Position numbers and translations under genes: made by a program. Shown here in pieces: positions 16,854-24,478 of a stretch of DNA of 53,893 nt. The notes under the pieces were generated by a model. It had not been told where the DNA came from, did no database searches, and was given only the letters and a program-made list of their open reading frames with translations. This DNA comes from an uncultured Bacillota bacterium (GTDB lineage: Bacteria; Bacillota; Clostridia; Christensenellales; UBA1242). Position 1 is the first letter of the stretch; every line of letters begins with the position of its first letter. The stretch covers positions 1-53,893 of the forward strand of contig CASFPO010000012.1 of the NCBI GenBank assembly GCA_949296805.1, read 5' to 3'.

Positions 16854-17298
16854 AATTTTTGCTCCTTTTTATTTTAATTTTTAAAAGGACAAACAGCTAT
16901 TTCATCAATAATTTATCAATAGTTTTTTATGAAAATTATTGCAAGATACAAAAGTTATTGAAAACAATCGCAAAAACAACCAGTCGACACACAAAAACTA
17001 TTAAACAAAATGTAAGATAATACAAAGTTTGTTCAAGCCCCTCAGGTAGAGTGAGTTCTCCTAAGGCGAAGATTCCCGGTTAGAGTCCGGGCGGGAACAC
17101 CAAAAAGTGGTTTTTTATTTTTGCAATTAAAAAATAAAGGTGTCTTTAACGAAAGCCTTGCAAAAAAGCTGTATTTAAGCGAGGCTGATACAAAAAAATA
17201 ATAGGGTGGCGGTTAGACAAGCTTGTCGAAAGATTGTTAAATCATTTGCAATAAAGTTTTAACAATAATTATTTTATACCGATTGCAAGGAGGAGTAG
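16854..17298. other. Intergenic region containing the right end of the element
   Basis: No gene. It holds the element right end (to 17057), the 3' half of the split tRNA-Arg (17058-17102), a T-run (17110-17116), and a TTGTCGAA at 17223-17230 that matches the Spo0A-box core. AAGGAGGAG just before 17299 serves the next gene. Confidence 0.6.
17058..17102 (+). pseudogene. 3' half of the split tRNA-Arg(CCU); right attachment site
   Basis: Anticodon loop CTCCTAA, 3' stem GGCGA, T stem CCCGG/CCGGG with loop TTAGAGT, acceptor CGGGAAC, then A and CCA. The acceptor pairs fully (one G-U, two ordinary substitutions aside) with GTTCTCG at 10633. The sequence to its left (17021-17057) is element DNA and cannot form the matching D arm and anticodon stem. 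Confidence 0.8.
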
Positions 17299-18450
17299 AT
17301 GTCAGAGATTGAACATGCGGAGTTTAGCAAAATAGTTACTTCACGATATAGTATTCCACAAATTATTACAAATGAATGGATAGATAAAATGTTATGCTGT
17401 GCAGATAGCAAAGAAGGAATGTCACTAGCTAAAACATTTGAGAATTTTGGCATCTGTTATAGAGACTTGTCAAATTGTGATTTGTCTACGCTTGATGAAA
17501 AACATTTTTTAAAACTAGCGTTTAACTCTAGTACAATTTTTCCTAGTAATGACAAAATGCCACAAGGAGTTTGTACTAATCAAATCCTTGAATTTGGCAA
17601 GAACCCTATGCTTGGAATAAAAAAGTTGAATAAAGAGGGATATGACGGCTTTGGCATAAGTGTAGCTACAATAGATTTTGGATTTCAAGATTTTAACCAT
17701 ACTGAATTTAATGGTTCTGATATAGAAATTATTGATTTATTTGGCGATACCGGAAGTCATTATCATCCTGATGGCGTGTTATCCAATCTTTGTGGGCAGA
17801 ATATCGGAGTTGCACCAAAGGTAAAAGTATATCACTATAACACATACATGGGGAGAGGCGAAAAAGTTGATAAAGCAACTCTTATAATTTTACAAGATAT
17901 TTTAAATAAAGTACAAAATAATATTAAGATTCGTGCTGTAAATATTAGTGCACCTCTTCTTAGAAATAACAGCTTAATAAAAGCATATAATGACCAAGAA
18001 AAAAATAGATTAAAAGAGGTTTTTTCACAACCATTTTTAGAAATAATAAACAAATTAAAACAGGTTGGGTGTGAAGTTATAACTTCTGACCGTTTTGGAC
18101 AAGATTTTTCTTGCTGTGATATAAATTTTATAGATAAAAAATTGACAAAACCAGATTTTTATAAAAATTCAGATTATATTGATAAGGTAAGTTTTGTATC
18201 AGGCGGTAAAGTTATACCCGAATTTGCAACCAAAAAAGGTTATAAATATGAACCAGTTGGATGTTTTAGCTGGTCTATACCACAAGCGGTAGGAATGTAT
18301 GCACTGGCTTTGCAGGTAAACAAAAATCTTACTTGGAAAGATTTTGCGTATATCTGCAAGCAAACATCAATAGTGAAAGATGAAGTAAGACTAGCAAATC
18401 CAGAGGAGATAATCAAACAAGCAAAGCGACTAAATTTAAAAATTAACTAA
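17299..18450 (+). CDS. Subtilisin-like (S8) serine protease homologue
   Basis: 383 aa, no signal peptide, so cytosolic. The subtilase order Asp-His-Ser can be traced: ATIDFGF (Asp126), HYHPDGVLSNLCGQNIGVAPKVKVY (His156 and the usual GVAP strand), and FSWSIPQAVGMYALAL, where Ser324 aligns with the Ser of GTSMAAP. The first 115 residues are an unfamiliar helical N-terminal domain. The motif around the serine is weak, so activity is uncertain. AAGGAGGAG precedes the ATG. It converges with the retron reverse transcriptase-protease gene, leaving only 31 bp between stops. A Spo0A-box-like TTGTCGAA lies about 70 bp upstream. Likely a partner, regulator or target-processing factor of the retron, by position only. 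Confidence 0.7.
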   Translation: MSEIEHAEFSKIVTSRYSIPQIITNEWIDKMLCCADSKEGMSLAKTFENFGICYRDLSNCDLSTLDEKHFLKLAFNSSTIFPSNDKMPQGVCTNQILEFGKNPMLGIKKLNKEGYDGFGISVATIDFGFQDFNHTEFNGSDIEIIDLFGDTGSHYHPDGVLSNLCGQNIGVAPKVKVYHYNTYMGRGEKVDKATLIILQDILNKVQNNIKIRAVNISAPLLRNNSLIKAYNDQEKNRLKEVFSQPFLEIINKLKQVGCEVITSDRFGQDFSCCDINFIDKKLTKPDFYKNSDYIDKVSFVSGGKVIPEFATKKGYKYEPVGCFSWSIPQAVGMYALALQVNKNLTWKDFAYICKQTSIVKDEVRLANPEEIIKQAKRLNLKIN

Positions 18451-18481
18451 ATAAACAGTGAAAAATATAAAAAACTTTGCT

Positions 18482-20104
18482 TTATTTTTCAGTTAAAACT
18501 TGTATAGGGATAACGCCGTTTAAGTCTGTTTTGTTAGATGAGTCAATATCTTCTCCGCCACGGCAGGCTATCGCTAGCACTTCATTGTTTTCATTAATTA
18601 GCGGGCCTCCGCTATTTCCTGATATTACTGAACAATCTAAGCAGTAAAAAGTCATATCCATATATTTTTTTCTAGACACCACTTGAACATTGTTAGTTTC
18701 GTTAATAGTTGAGCCTTTTGTATAATTTGGATATCCTAGTAATGTACAATTTTTTGTGTGCACATCCAAAAAGTCGCTCGCCATTTTAAAAGCCACATTT
18801 TTATCATCATAATCAATTATTGATAGAATAGCAAGGTCATAGTCTTGATATACTTTTTGGATTTTAATTTTATAGTGTTTTTCTGGATTGTCAGAGTGAA
18901 AAAGTATTACATTTTTCTCTGCCAAAGTTTTATTTACCAAAAATTCGTCGCCACTGCAAAGCTCAGTTTGAGTAAAACCTAAACAATGTTTGCAGGTTAC
19001 TAAACCTATATCTTTTAACAAAAATGCCGTTCCTTGGCGATTTTTGTTTGGATATTCTATTACAAAAATTGAATTTTCTAACAATTCATCTTTACTATAA
19101 AAGCAGTTCTGATATTTATAATCTATAAGTTTGTTATATGCTTTGCAAAGGTTGTTATAACAGTTATTACTTTCTCCAACAACTGTTTTATAGTATGCCA
19201 TTTTACCATTAATATAAGAAATTAGATTGCTCTCTTGCTCATCCTTGCAATGATTAAAAATAGTATGATTTCTTTTGGCAGTCTCTATTAAGCCATTTGT
19301 TTTTATATGATGGAAAATACTTCTTAATTCTCGGTAATATTCTCTTGGAAGATTTGGCTTTTGATTTACAACAATACCTGTGACTTCCTGTCTTTGATTT
19401 TTGTTTAACAATCTAGTTTTGCCATTATTTACAGAAAACCCATTTTCTTCTACTATTTTTTGTAATTCGCTACCAACATACCATTTTTTTACATTTTCAT
19501 CAAAAATTGCGATATTTTTTGGTATATATTTTGAGTTTGAAGAAAAGGTTATATCATCGGCGTATCTAGTATAACAACAATGATTCTCTCTTGCTAGGGC
19601 AAGCAGTTTATTATCTAAAGAAAAGGCTATCAAGTTAGAAATTAAGGGCGAGGAGGGTGCTCCTTGAGGTAAGGTGTTATTGTGGCAAGTTAAAATCGCA
19701 AGGGCAGTTGCTATCTTTTTGCTGGCACAAAAAGGCTGTGCCATAAACAAGCCATAAACTCTACCAAAGTTTATAGACGGAAAAAAGTCTTTAAGGTCAA
19801 TATTTAAGCACCAATTAGGTTTAATATGCCTGCTTGCATTTAAAACATTGCTACTGCCACTTTTAAAACCCATTGCACAGGAGTGAATGTTGTAGTGTGA
19901 CTGTAGATAATCTTTTAAATTTTTTTGCATAAATTTAATTAAAGAATTAGGTGCAGAAATTTCTCTCATTCCACCGTGTTTTTTTAAAATGTTAAAGTTA
20001 GAATAGCCTTGATTATTTTTTAATTGATTTAATACACTAAAAAAAGTGCCCAGTTTTACGCCAAGAATAGCAGATAATTCGCTATAATTCTTTATATTTT
20101 TCAT
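18482..20104 (-). CDS. Retron reverse transcriptase fused to a trypsin-like serine protease
   Basis: 540 aa. Residues 1-330 are a retron-type reverse transcriptase: NASRH (89-93) is the NAxxH motif of region X, DLKDFFPSI holds the first catalytic Asp, LPQGAPSSP, YADD (181-184), and VTG (241-243) is the region Y motif. Residues 345-540 form a chymotrypsin-fold protease with an intact triad: His373 in TCKHC, Asp423 in DYDLAIL and Ser498 in SGNSGGPL. I start at ATG 20104 (GAGGAAATT upstream); earlier in-frame ATGs fall in the non-coding RNA. The msr-msd RNA lies directly upstream. In known retrons the RT-msDNA complex holds a toxic effector until phage attack; here the fused protease would be that effector. 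Confidence 0.92.
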   Translation of the reverse strand: MKNIKNYSELSAILGVKLGTFFSVLNQLKNNQGYSNFNILKKHGGMREISAPNSLIKFMQKNLKDYLQSHYNIHSCAMGFKSGSSNVLNASRHIKPNWCLNIDLKDFFPSINFGRVYGLFMAQPFCASKKIATALAILTCHNNTLPQGAPSSPLISNLIAFSLDNKLLALARENHCCYTRYADDITFSSNSKYIPKNIAIFDENVKKWYVGSELQKIVEENGFSVNNGKTRLLNKNQRQEVTGIVVNQKPNLPREYYRELRSIFHHIKTNGLIETAKRNHTIFNHCKDEQESNLISYINGKMAYYKTVVGESNNCYNNLCKAYNKLIDYKYQNCFYSKDELLENSIFVIEYPNKNRQGTAFLLKDIGLVTCKHCLGFTQTELCSGDEFLVNKTLAEKNVILFHSDNPEKHYKIKIQKVYQDYDLAILSIIDYDDKNVAFKMASDFLDVHTKNCTLLGYPNYTKGSTINETNNVQVVSRKKYMDMTFYCLDCSVISGNSGGPLINENNEVLAIACRGGEDIDSSNKTDLNGVIPIQVLTEK

Positions 20105-20126
20105 AATTTCCTCAAAAAAAATAGCT

Positions 20127-20249
20127 AAAAACATCAAATCTCACTTTTCATAACGAACACGAATGATTTTGTGGTTTCCAGAAAAAATGTGTAAACATTT
20201 TTAAATACGGGGCGCAACACCACGTAATTCAATTGATGTTTTTAACTAT
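20127..20249 (-). ncRNA. Retron msr-msd non-coding RNA
   Basis: On the minus strand, AAAAACATCAA (a1, 20243-20233) and TTGATGTTTTT (a2, 20137-20127) are perfect 11-nt complements 117 nt apart end to end, the expected a1/a2 pairing of a retron RNA. Inside, GTGGT/ACCAC (20223-20219 with 20175-20171) closes an arm containing the perfect 8-bp hairpin AAAAATGT-TTAC-ACATTTTT (20202-20183). A small TCAT/ATGA stem follows before a2. The RT start codon is 23 nt after a2. The branching guanosine and the msr/msd border cannot be fixed by eye. Confidence 0.85.
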
Positions 20250-20255
20250 GAAAAT

Positions 20256-20284
20256 AATATATCACTTTTTTTAATTAAAAACAA
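20256..20284 (-). promoter_or_regulatory. Promoter of the retron RNA and RT
   Basis: On the minus strand TTGTTT (plus 20279-20284), a 17-bp gap, and TATATT (plus 20256-20261). The predicted start at about 20249 is six bases before a1. Confidence 0.65.
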
Positions 20285-20300
20285 GTTTTTACTTGAAAAT

Positions 20301-20330
20301 ATTAAAAAAAATATCCGATCTAAAATCGGA
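20301..20330 (-). terminator. Terminator of the Spo0A-domain gene
   Basis: On the minus strand TCCGAT-TTTAG-ATCGGA followed by TATTTTTTTT, 22 bp after the stop of the Spo0A-like gene; it separates that gene from the retron promoter. Confidence 0.75.
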
Positions 20331-20351
20331 ATGGAACAATGATTGTTGGTG

Positions 20352-20789
20352 TTATAAAGCGATTGTATTTTTTGGATATTGTTGAGTTGGCGTAGATTTT
20401 TTTGTGGTTTCCATTAAAGATTTGCGTAGCTCTTTTTTGACTATGTCAGATAGTACACACAAAATTTCCCGCGGTGTAGGAATGGCGCATGGAAACTTAA
20501 AATTAATATACTTCTCCAAAGTTTCTACTCCGCCACGTTTAAAACTCATCTTCATAGCATGCCTCATCGATCTGTCAACTAAGCTTTCCTCTATATTAAA
20601 TTCTTTTGCAATCTCTGGATATAACACCTTGCTCACTTTAAATTTTTTTGATGAGTCGTAGTAAATCTTTTTAATGCCACATTTAAAATAGTGATAACCA
20701 TTTACACTTGGACTTATCTTTAATAAGGATAAATATTTCATTGCAAGCTTTTCAATCATATCATCTATCTCAAAATTGTCAATTTCCAT
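20352..20789 (-). CDS. Stand-alone Spo0A C-terminal DNA-binding domain protein
   Basis: 145 aa from ATG 20789, chosen because AAAGGAGGGG precedes it; the longer ORF would add 42 residues without a ribosome site. Residues 15-125 match the Spo0A effector domain: LLKISPSVNGYHYFKCGIKKIYYDSS, then LYPEIAKEFNIEESLVDRSMRHAMKMSF with the recognition-helix pattern of VERAIRHAIEVAW, and PTPREILCVLSDIV in place of PTNSEFIAMIAD. There is no receiver domain, so it cannot be controlled by phosphorelay through an Asp. It might compete for 0A boxes or regulate its neighbours. A 0A-box-like site lies upstream of the subtilase gene. Divergent from alkD. Confidence 0.82.
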   Translation of the reverse strand: MEIDNFEIDDMIEKLAMKYLSLLKISPSVNGYHYFKCGIKKIYYDSSKKFKVSKVLYPEIAKEFNIEESLVDRSMRHAMKMSFKRGGVETLEKYINFKFPCAIPTPREILCVLSDIVKKELRKSLMETTKKSTPTQQYPKNTIAL

Positions 20790-20978
20790 TTCCCCTCCTT
20801 TAGGAAACATTATGAGTATACAACTTTGATTTAAAAACTCCAAGAGATTTTGTAATATTTTGTAAATATTTTTACAAAAATTTACAAAAATAAAATTTTT
20901 ATTTATAATTGACAAAGCCTGCGTTTGTATATTAAATTATAATTAATTTAATTTAATAAGTTTAAAAGGATATAACAT

Positions 20979-21650
20979 ATGAATATTAAACAATTAGTAG
21001 AAGATTATATAGAAAAGATAAAAGATCCAAAAATTGCTGAGTTTAGTAAAAGTTTAATAGATACAAGATATGAAATAAAGGGGACTAAAACTAGACTGAT
21101 AGATGATTTTGCAAAAAGTTTGATTAGGATTAACGTTGATTTTTATGAACTTCCGCTTGATAATTATGAAGAGATTTTGCTTGCTGGCTGTGTGATTGGC
21201 AAAATTAAAGCATCGCCAGAAGAGAAGATAAAAATGTTTAAACGAGTTTTGCCTTGTATAGATAACTGGGGAACGTGCGATACCATTGTTTCTAGATTAA
21301 AAGGGCTTGAAAGTCAGAGGAAGTTTTTTGAGGACTTATTAAAGGAAGAAAATCCTTTTTATGTGAGAGTTGGCATTGTATGGCTAATGAAATATCAATT
21401 AAAGAATGATTTGTATAATGTACTAGCACTAATTAAAACGGTAAAAAATGACCACTTTTATGTAAAGATGGCGATTGCTTGGTGTTATGCTGAGGCATTT
21501 GCATATGACTATAAATATATGTATGATTTTATTCAAAAAGAGAGTGATGTGTTTATTAGAAATAAAACTTTACAAAAAGCTTGTGAGTCCTTTAGAGTAA
21601 AAAAGGAAGATAAGCAAGCACTAAAAATGTTAAGAGTTAAGACAAGATAA
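20979..21650 (+). CDS. AlkD-like DNA alkylation repair protein (HEAT-like repeats)
   Basis: 223 aa, all helical. The features of the AlkD family are present: DFAKSLI, LPLDNYEEILLAGCVIGKIK, then the signature IDNWGTCDTIVSRLKGL and ENPFYVRVGIVWLMKYQLKND, followed by NDHFYVKMAIAWCYAEAFAYD. AlkD glycosylases excise N3- and N7-alkylpurines using a concave HEAT-repeat surface and a catalytic Asp; WGTCD here supplies an Asp at about the expected place. AAAGGA precedes the ATG. It reads away from the Spo0A-domain gene and is followed by 113 bp without a gene. Confidence 0.87.
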   Translation: MNIKQLVEDYIEKIKDPKIAEFSKSLIDTRYEIKGTKTRLIDDFAKSLIRINVDFYELPLDNYEEILLAGCVIGKIKASPEEKIKMFKRVLPCIDNWGTCDTIVSRLKGLESQRKFFEDLLKEENPFYVRVGIVWLMKYQLKNDLYNVLALIKTVKNDHFYVKMAIAWCYAEAFAYDYKYMYDFIQKESDVFIRNKTLQKACESFRVKKEDKQALKMLRVKTR

Positions 21651-21763
21651 CAAAATTTTAGATATTTTATTAATAGTAGAAAATTTTTAGATTAGACATA
21701 TTTTGGCATTTTGTTTGTAAAAATATGTCTTTTTTATTATAATGAGGTTTAGGAGCATAAACA

Positions 21764-23302
21764 ATGTTGTCAAAAGTAAAGAGTTTTGGGCTAAAAGGTA
21801 TTGAGGGCTATCCTATAGATGTTGAAACAGATGTCAGTAACGGTTTGCCTCACTTTGAAATTGTAGGTCTTGCAGACACTGCGATTAAAGAGGCAAAAGA
21901 GAGGGTACGCTCCGCTTTGCGAAATAGCGGGTTTGAATATCCTGCAAAAAGGATAACCATCAACTTAGCCCCTGCCGATATCAAGAAGGAAGGTGCTCTT
22001 TATGACCTTGCTATAGCGGTGGCTATACTCTCTTGCAATGAAAAAAACAATATAAAAGATGAAGGTAAATATGTCTTTATTGGCGAGCTTTCTTTTGATG
22101 GCAGTGTAAAACAGGTAAGAGGGGTGCTTCCTCTTTTAATTTCTGCAAGGGCGTTAGGTTATAAAAATTTTATTATTCCTCTTGCCAATAAGGAAGAGGC
22201 AAGCTTTATCTCTGGCATAACTGCCTTTGGCGTAAAATCTCTTTGCGAGGTTGTTTCTTTCTTGAGTGGACAGATAGAGTTAAGCCCTATTGACAGTTGT
22301 GAATTTTCCACTCTTGCCAACAATAACGATTATGAGGGACTAGACTTTGCTAATGTTAAAGGGCAATCTATTGCTAAAAGGGCTTTAGAAATCGCCGCAG
22401 CGGGCGGACATAATCTTATTATGATAGGGCCACCAGGTAGTGGGAAAAGTATGCTTGCAAAATGCTTTCCTTCCATCTTGCCAGATATGACTTTTGAAGA
22501 GGCTCTTGAGGTTACTAAAATTCACTCTATAGCAGGGGAGCTTGATTTAAAAAAGGGAATAGTTTGCTCCCGCCCATTTAGAAGTCCGCACCATACCGCA
22601 AGTACAGTCAGTCTTACAGGTGGCGGAAGCAACAGTAAACCAGGCGAAATTTCTCTTGCAGATAATGGAGTGCTATTCTTAGATGAATTTCCTGAATATT
22701 CACGACAAACGATTGAAACACTTCGTCAGCCTCTTGAAGATGGCGTTATAACCGTTGCACGTAGCAATGCGACCATTACCTATCCTGCAAACTTTACCCT
22801 TATTGCTAGTATGAACCCCTGTCCTTGTGGACATAGAGGCTCACGAGAAAAAGAATGCCGTTGCTCAGCAAGTCAAATAGCCAAATATCTATCAAAACTT
22901 TCTGGGCCAATTATGGATAGAATTGATATACATATTGAAGTTGATAATGTAACCTATGACCAACTAAGAAGTCAGGAACAAGAGGAAAGCTCGCAAGAGA
23001 TTAGAAAAAGAGTCAACAAAGCTCGTGCTATACAGCTTGAGCGGTTTAAAAATTCCAAAAATTTTTGTAATGCAAAGATGTCAGTAGCACAGACCAAAAT
23101 ATATTGCACTATCGACCAAAAAGGCGAGGCGATGCTAAGAAATGCTTTTGAAAAATTAAAATTAAGTGCAAGAGCGCACGACCGAATATTAAAAGTTGCA
23201 AGAACTATAGCTGATTTAGATGATAGCAAAGATATTGAAGCACGCCATATAGCCGAGGCAATCTCTTACAGAAATCTTGATAGAAAACTATGGAATGACT
23301 AA
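21764..23302 (+). CDS. YifB/ComM family Mg-chelatase-like AAA+ ATPase
   Basis: 512 aa, full length. An N-terminal Lon-protease-like domain (GLPHFEIVGLADTAIKEAKERVRSALRN, INLAPADIKKEGALYDLAIA) is followed by the chelatase AAA+ core with Walker A GPPGSGKSMLAK, Walker B GVLFLDEFPEY, sensor ASMNPCPCGHRG, and a C-terminal helical lid (ARAHDRILKVARTIADL). Homologue ComM promotes branch migration of heteroduplex during natural transformation. It is followed 67 bp later by dprA, another transformation gene, which supports a DNA-uptake role. RBS AGGAG before ATG 21764. Confidence 0.92.
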   Translation: MLSKVKSFGLKGIEGYPIDVETDVSNGLPHFEIVGLADTAIKEAKERVRSALRNSGFEYPAKRITINLAPADIKKEGALYDLAIAVAILSCNEKNNIKDEGKYVFIGELSFDGSVKQVRGVLPLLISARALGYKNFIIPLANKEEASFISGITAFGVKSLCEVVSFLSGQIELSPIDSCEFSTLANNNDYEGLDFANVKGQSIAKRALEIAAAGGHNLIMIGPPGSGKSMLAKCFPSILPDMTFEEALEVTKIHSIAGELDLKKGIVCSRPFRSPHHTASTVSLTGGGSNSKPGEISLADNGVLFLDEFPEYSRQTIETLRQPLEDGVITVARSNATITYPANFTLIASMNPCPCGHRGSREKECRCSASQIAKYLSKLSGPIMDRIDIHIEVDNVTYDQLRSQEQEESSQEIRKRVNKARAIQLERFKNSKNFCNAKMSVAQTKIYCTIDQKGEAMLRNAFEKLKLSARAHDRILKVARTIADLDDSKDIEARHIAEAISYRNLDRKLWND

Positions 23303-23369
23303 AATTTGTGAAAAATATTTGTAAATTTGCAGTTTTTTATATAAACTAATACTTTAAAAGGGTTTAATA

Positions 23370-24464
23370 ATGTATTTAAAAGATGATTTTAGAACATTCT
23401 TGATATTCTTGTCTATGTTCGATTTGTCATTATCAAAAAATCAACAGATTTTGGATCGTTTAGGAGACGAGGTAACAGTTCAGCATTTTTGCAATTGTAA
23501 TTTCGATAAAGTTTTAACTAAAGAAAATTATGCCAAAATGAAGGAACACGCCGACCTTGTGCGTATAAATAATTATTATAACAATCTGCTCGATTGCAAA
23601 ATCACTATGCTAACAAAGTATGACAAAGACTATCCACAAAAGTTAAAAGACCTGCCTGATGCACCTTTCTTTTTCTATTGCAGGGGCGACCTGACTTTGC
23701 TCAATAAAAGCTCACTGTCAGTGGTAGGAACTAGAAAGCCAACTAGCTACGGCAGAATGATTACCGATCGTCTAGTTAGAGATGTGGCAAGCCAAGGTAT
23801 TGTTATTATAAGCGGACTAGCCTATGGAGTTGACAGTATCGCTCACAGAAAATGTTTGGAAGTGGGCGGAAAGACCATTGCCGTTTTAGGCTCTGGACTT
23901 AATGAGGTCTATCCATCAGAGCATATCTCTCTTGCTGAGGAGATTGCAAAGCATGGCTTGCTTGTAAGCGAGTTTTCTCCAAACAAAAAGGCAACAAAAT
24001 ATTCCTTCCCTCAAAGAAATAGAATAATAGCAGGGCTTGGAGATGGAATTTTGATTACAGAGGCTAGCATAAAAAGTGGAACAATCCATACAAAAGATTT
24101 TGCCTTAGAATATGGCAGAAATATCTATGCTGTTCCAGGAAATGTTGACAGCTTGACAAGTGAGCTGACAAATGAGATAATAAAAACAGGGCAAGCTCAA
24201 CTAGTTACAAAGGCTGAAGATATACTAGAAGATTACAACATCAAAAAAGATGATAAAGATAATACAAAGCAAAATATAAAAAATTATCAGCTTTCAATTG
24301 AAGAAAATGCCATTGTTACTTTATTGCAAGATGGTATGAAAGAAGTGGATTATCTTGTAAAACATACTGGGCTTAGTGTGAGTGAATTAAATTCTAACTT
24401 GACAATGCTAGAAATTCAAGGCATAATAAGTAGACTACCTGGTTCAATCATAGCTTTAAATTAA
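23370..24464 (+). CDS. dprA: DNA-processing protein DprA
   Basis: 364 aa. Loads RecA on incoming single-stranded DNA in transformation. The Rossmann core is clear: LSVVGTRKPTSYGR, IISGLAYGVDSIAHR, TIAVLGSGLNEVYPSEH, LLVSEFSP, FPQRNRIIAGLGDGILITEA and GRNIYAVPGNVDS. An N-terminal SAM-like helical part (residues 1-75) and a C-terminal winged helix (VDYLVKHTGLSVSELNSNLTMLEIQGII) flank it. It lies directly before topA with 14 bp between, as in many Bacillota. Confidence 0.95.
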   Translation: MYLKDDFRTFLIFLSMFDLSLSKNQQILDRLGDEVTVQHFCNCNFDKVLTKENYAKMKEHADLVRINNYYNNLLDCKITMLTKYDKDYPQKLKDLPDAPFFFYCRGDLTLLNKSSLSVVGTRKPTSYGRMITDRLVRDVASQGIVIISGLAYGVDSIAHRKCLEVGGKTIAVLGSGLNEVYPSEHISLAEEIAKHGLLVSEFSPNKKATKYSFPQRNRIIAGLGDGILITEASIKSGTIHTKDFALEYGRNIYAVPGNVDSLTSELTNEIIKTGQAQLVTKAEDILEDYNIKKDDKDNTKQNIKNYQLSIEENAIVTLLQDGMKEVDYLVKHTGLSVSELNSNLTMLEIQGIISRLPGSIIALN

Positions 24465-24478
24465 AATTGGAGGAAAAA

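Larger units (their letters stand above)
10665..17065. mobile_element. Integrative element inserted in the anticodon loop of tRNA-Arg(CCU)
   Basis: About 6.4 kb bounded by the direct repeat CTCCTAAG (10665-10672 and 17058-17065), which is the anticodon loop of the interrupted tRNA gene. Next to the left end are an intact tRNA-Arg(CCU), a tyrosine integrase and a small Xis-like gene. Cargo: small membrane protein, zinc-ribbon protein, XRE regulator, HEPN/DUF5343 pair, and a winged-helix-like protein beside short repeats. No conjugation genes or capsid genes are visible, so it is a small integrative element, probably mobilised by others or a degenerate phage satellite. Confidence 0.8.

Noticed and set aside
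17021..17102. A complete tRNA starting at GTTCAAG (17021)
   Set aside because: The 5' acceptor has two mismatches, the D stem is only three pairs and the anticodon stem does not pair; only the 3' part is tRNA-derived.
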